Below are positions 4,411 through 6,228 of a DNA stretch of 6,228 nt, piece by piece. Numbering within the stretch: position 1 is the first letter of the stretch; each line of letters starts with the position of its first letter. Location: the NCBI GenBank assembly GCA_902762335.1, contig CACWNZ010000211.1, forward strand, positions 1-6,228. Reading direction: 5' to 3'. The notes below the pieces were generated by a model. It did not search any database. It was not told the origin of the DNA and saw nothing but the letters and a program-made list of their open reading frames with translations. This DNA is from an uncultured Ruminococcus sp. (GTDB lineage Bacteria > Bacillota > Clostridia > Oscillospirales > Acutalibacteraceae). Position numbers and translations under genes: made by a program.

Positions 4411-5769
4411 TCAGTTTTTCAGGCTCTGCATAGGAGCGGGTATCCTGCCGCCCCTTGAAATGAACTTTGCGGGGGATTTCGGGTTCACGTCCATTATCGG
4501 ACCGTTGCCGAGCAGACCGCCGAAATTAAGCTCCTCGCCTGCCTTTTTGCCGATAGCGGGTATGAGTCTTACAGCGGTCGTTTTGGAATTCACCATGCCT
4601 ATGGCGGCTTCGTCAGCTATGATGCCTGAGATTATCTCGGGCGTGGTGTCGCCGGGTATCGCTATCATGTCAAGACCGACAGAGCATACCGCAGTCATGG
4701 CTTCAAGCTTCGTCAGCGAGAGCGCCTTGCTCCTTGCCGCCTCTATCATGCCTGCGTCCTCCGTTACGGGAATGAAGGCTCCCGAAAGTCCGCCGACGTG
4801 AGATGAAGCCATAACGCCGCCCTTCTTAACGGCATCGTTGAGCAGGGCGAGACAGGCGGTAGTTCCGTGGGCGCCGCACTGCTCAAGCCCCATCTCCTCA
4901 AGTATGTATGCGACCGAATCGCCTATAGCGGGGGTCGGGGCAAGAGAAAGATCTACTATTCCGAAGGGTACGCTGAGCCTGCGTGAGGCTTCCTTTGCTA
5001 CTAACTGACCCGTTCTCGTTATCTTGAAGGCGGTCTTTTTAACTATATCGGCGACCTCTGTTATGTTGCAGTCTCCTGCCTTTGCAAGAGCCGCCCTTAC
5101 TACTCCGGGACCCGATACGCCTACGTTGATAACGCAGTCGGGCTCGCCTGCGCCGTGAAAAGCGCCCGCCATAAAGGGATTGTCCTCGGGCGCGTTGCAG
5201 AATACCACAAGCTTTGCCGCGCCTATGCAGTCACGGTCTGCCGTCAGCTCTGCGCAGCGGCGTATCACCTGACCCATTTTCTTAACAGCGTCCATATTTA
5301 TGCCCGCCTTCGTGCTGCCTATGTTTACCGATGAGCAGACCTTTTCGGTGGTGGCAAGAGCCTCGGGTATGCTGTCTATAAGCGCATAATCACCGGGCGC
5401 AAAGCCCTTGTGTACGAGGGCGGAATACCCGCCGACGAAGTTTACTCCTACGGTATCGGCTGCCCTGTCGAGAGCCTTTGCAAATTTGACGGGGCTCATG
5501 GTCTGGCAGGCTGCGGCAAGCATAGCAACGGGAGTAACGGCAATTCTCTTGTGTATTATCGGGATGCCGTATTCCTTGCTTATATCCTCGCCCGTTTTAA
5601 CGAGGTTTTCGGCATAGCGGCAGATCTTGTCATAGAGCTTGGTACACGCCTTGTCAATATCGTCATCTATGCAGTCGAGCAGGGATATACCCATGGTTAT
5701 CGTTCTCACGTCAAGGTTCTCGTTGTCTATCATGTTGATAGTTTCGAGTATGTCATGTGAATTTATCAT
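4411..5769 (-). CDS. UPF0210 / DUF711 (PFL-like) family protein
   Basis: I place the start at ATG 5769, giving 452 residues, the usual UPF0210 length, with the family-like N-terminus MINSHDILETINMIDNENLD and then VRTITMGISLLDCID. The longer frame to 5829 would run back into the upstream ACT gene and add 20 unrelated residues. A purine-rich GGAAGGA (5784-5790) lies 14 bases upstream, a rather long spacing. Other family blocks are KRIAVTPVAMLAAA (74-87), NVGVSGPGVVRAAL (225-238), CGAHGTTACLALLNDAVKKG (298-317) and the C-terminus SRGGRIPAPMQSLKN. A cytosolic soluble protein is expected. The family has a solved streptococcal structure and is called PFL-like, but I know of no proven reaction. It is regularly paired with UPF0237 ACT proteins, as here (25-base gap). 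Confidence 0.95.
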   Translation of the reverse strand: MINSHDILETINMIDNENLDVRTITMGISLLDCIDDDIDKACTKLYDKICRYAENLVKTGEDISKEYGIPIIHKRIAVTPVAMLAAACQTMSPVKFAKALDRAADTVGVNFVGGYSALVHKGFAPGDYALIDSIPEALATTEKVCSSVNIGSTKAGINMDAVKKMGQVIRRCAELTADRDCIGAAKLVVFCNAPEDNPFMAGAFHGAGEPDCVINVGVSGPGVVRAALAKAGDCNITEVADIVKKTAFKITRTGQLVAKEASRRLSVPFGIVDLSLAPTPAIGDSVAYILEEMGLEQCGAHGTTACLALLNDAVKKGGVMASSHVGGLSGAFIPVTEDAGMIEAARSKALSLTKLEAMTAVCSVGLDMIAIPGDTTPEIISGIIADEAAIGMVNSKTTAVRLIPAIGKKAGEELNFGGLLGNGPIMDVNPKSPAKFISRGGRIPAPMQSLKN

Positions 5770-5794
5770 CTGTAAAACAACCGTCCTTCCCGGG

Positions 5795-6064
5795 TCATAT
5801 CTTATGCATGGCGTTGAAGATGTCCTCATGCATTACGTGGATCTTGCAGCCCATTTTTTCGCCTGCCTCGGTAAGATCGTCCACGAGCTTTGAGAAGGGT
5901 ACGGTACAGCCTGTTATATCAACGAACATTATCATAGCGAACATTCCCTGAAGTACAGACTGCGTTACCTCAAGTATATTAACGCCCACCCCGGCGCACT
6001 CTGCAGATACCTTTGCAAGAATTCCTACGGTATCCTTTCCTAAAACCGTTATTACTGCGTTCAT
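5795..6064 (-). CDS. ACT-domain protein, UPF0237 family
   Basis: This 89-residue protein is a single stand-alone ACT domain. It shows the beta-alpha-beta-beta-alpha-beta pattern: MNAVITVLGKDTVGILAKVS (strand and helix), then VNILEVTQSVLQGMFAMIMFVDI (two strands), a helix SKLVDDLTEAGEKMG and the last strand CKIHVMHEDIF. The motif GxDxxGI(L/V)AxVS is the usual ACT ligand-loop region; ACT domains often bind amino acids and regulate an enzyme. Length matches UPF0237. ATG 6064 follows AAGGAGGT (plus-strand 6071-6078) by 6 bases. It is the first gene of the minus-strand operon, with its promoter about 57 bases upstream, and the UPF0210 gene follows. A sensor role for the UPF0210 partner is inference from co-occurrence; the ligand is unknown. 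Confidence 0.95.
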   Translation of the reverse strand: MNAVITVLGKDTVGILAKVSAECAGVGVNILEVTQSVLQGMFAMIMFVDITGCTVPFSKLVDDLTEAGEKMGCKIHVMHEDIFNAMHKI

Positions 6065-6084
6065 AATAAAACCTCCTTGTTCCT

Positions 6085-6113
6085 TGCCGCGCAGGTCCCA
6101 TGCCCTTGCGGCA
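6085..6113 (-). repeat. Small inverted repeat in the 5' UTR of the ACT gene
   Basis: TGCCGC (6085-6090) and GCGGCA (6108-6113) form a 6-bp GC-rich stem around a 17-base interval. The stem would begin at the very 5' end of the predicted transcript and end 6 bases before the AAGGAGGT ribosome binding site. It may protect the 5' end or tune translation. No known riboswitch class is recognisable. Confidence 0.4.
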
Positions 6114-6120
6114 TAATATA

Positions 6121-6149
6121 ATTATCCTATTTTTCGCGGTTATTGTCAA
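6121..6149 (-). promoter_or_regulatory. Sigma-A-type promoter of the ACT-UPF0210-LRR operon
   Basis: On the minus strand TTGACA (plus-strand 6144-6149) is a perfect -35 box. After a 17-base spacer comes GATAAT (6121-6126), one mismatch from the -10 consensus. The transcript should begin near 6112-6115, about 50 bases before the ACT start codon. The rplJ promoter shares both the TTGACA box and a GATAAT hexamer. Confidence 0.88.
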
Positions 6150-6228
6150 GACAGTTGCTAATAAAACCAGGGTTTTTGAATGAGTAAACAAATTATGAAC
6201 AAAGTTAATATCCTTATAAATAAATGTT

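Noticed and set aside
5770..5829. Upstream extension of the UPF0210 gene to ATG 5829 (472 residues)
   Set aside because: It would overlap the ACT coding sequence, adds 20 residues unlike the family N-terminus, and the ATG at 5769 gives the standard length.
6163..6176. AAAACC-ag-GGTTTT inverted repeat as an operator or terminator
   Set aside because: Very short, A/T-rich and with almost no loop; it lies 14 bases upstream of the -35 box, but nothing else supports a site.
6195..6228. Plus-strand ATG with an open frame to the window edge (MNKVNILINKC)
   Set aside because: No ribosome binding site or promoter is visible upstream, the stretch is AT-rich, and only 11 codons can be seen.

Overview
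The window looks like a chromosomal segment from a Gram-positive anaerobe of the class Clostridia, most likely Ruminococcus or a close relative (Oscillospiraceae). The grounds are strong AGGAGG-type ribosome binding sites, a Firmicutes-type L10 leader, a Clostridia-style rpmB N-terminus, a BspA-like leucine-rich-repeat lipoprotein, and a UPF0237/UPF0210 gene pair. The genus is an inference from protein style, not from a search.

Left half, plus strand (1-3338): a ribosomal protein cluster. It opens with the 3' part of nusG, then rplK (L11), rplA (L1), rplJ (L10), rplL (L7/L12) and a very short rpmB (L28) that ends early. RNA control signals fill the gaps. Two look-alike stem motifs, one before rplK and one before rplA, resemble L1-binding mRNA sites. 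Between rplA and rplJ lie three tandem 28-nt hairpin repeats, a sigma-A-type promoter, an L10 leader RNA and an intrinsic terminator that should act as an attenuator. rplJ then starts at TTG. After rpmB a strong intrinsic terminator closes the cluster; rpoB does not follow rplL directly.

Right half, minus strand (3344-6149, read right to left): a well-formed promoter drives an ACT-domain protein (UPF0237), a UPF0210/DUF711 protein and a lipoprotein with eight 23-residue leucine-rich repeats. Gaps of 25 and 22 bp indicate one operon. It ends in its own terminator, placed back to back with the rpmB terminator, so the two units converge and each has its own stop signal.

The genes are mostly conventional. 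The points most worth a second look are the shortened L28 that lacks the last cysteine of its zinc ribbon, the tandem hairpin repeats with paired (compensatory) base changes, the duplicated L1-like sites, and the co-transcription of a surface lipoprotein with the ACT/UPF0210 pair. I found no CRISPR array, mobile element, tRNA or rRNA.
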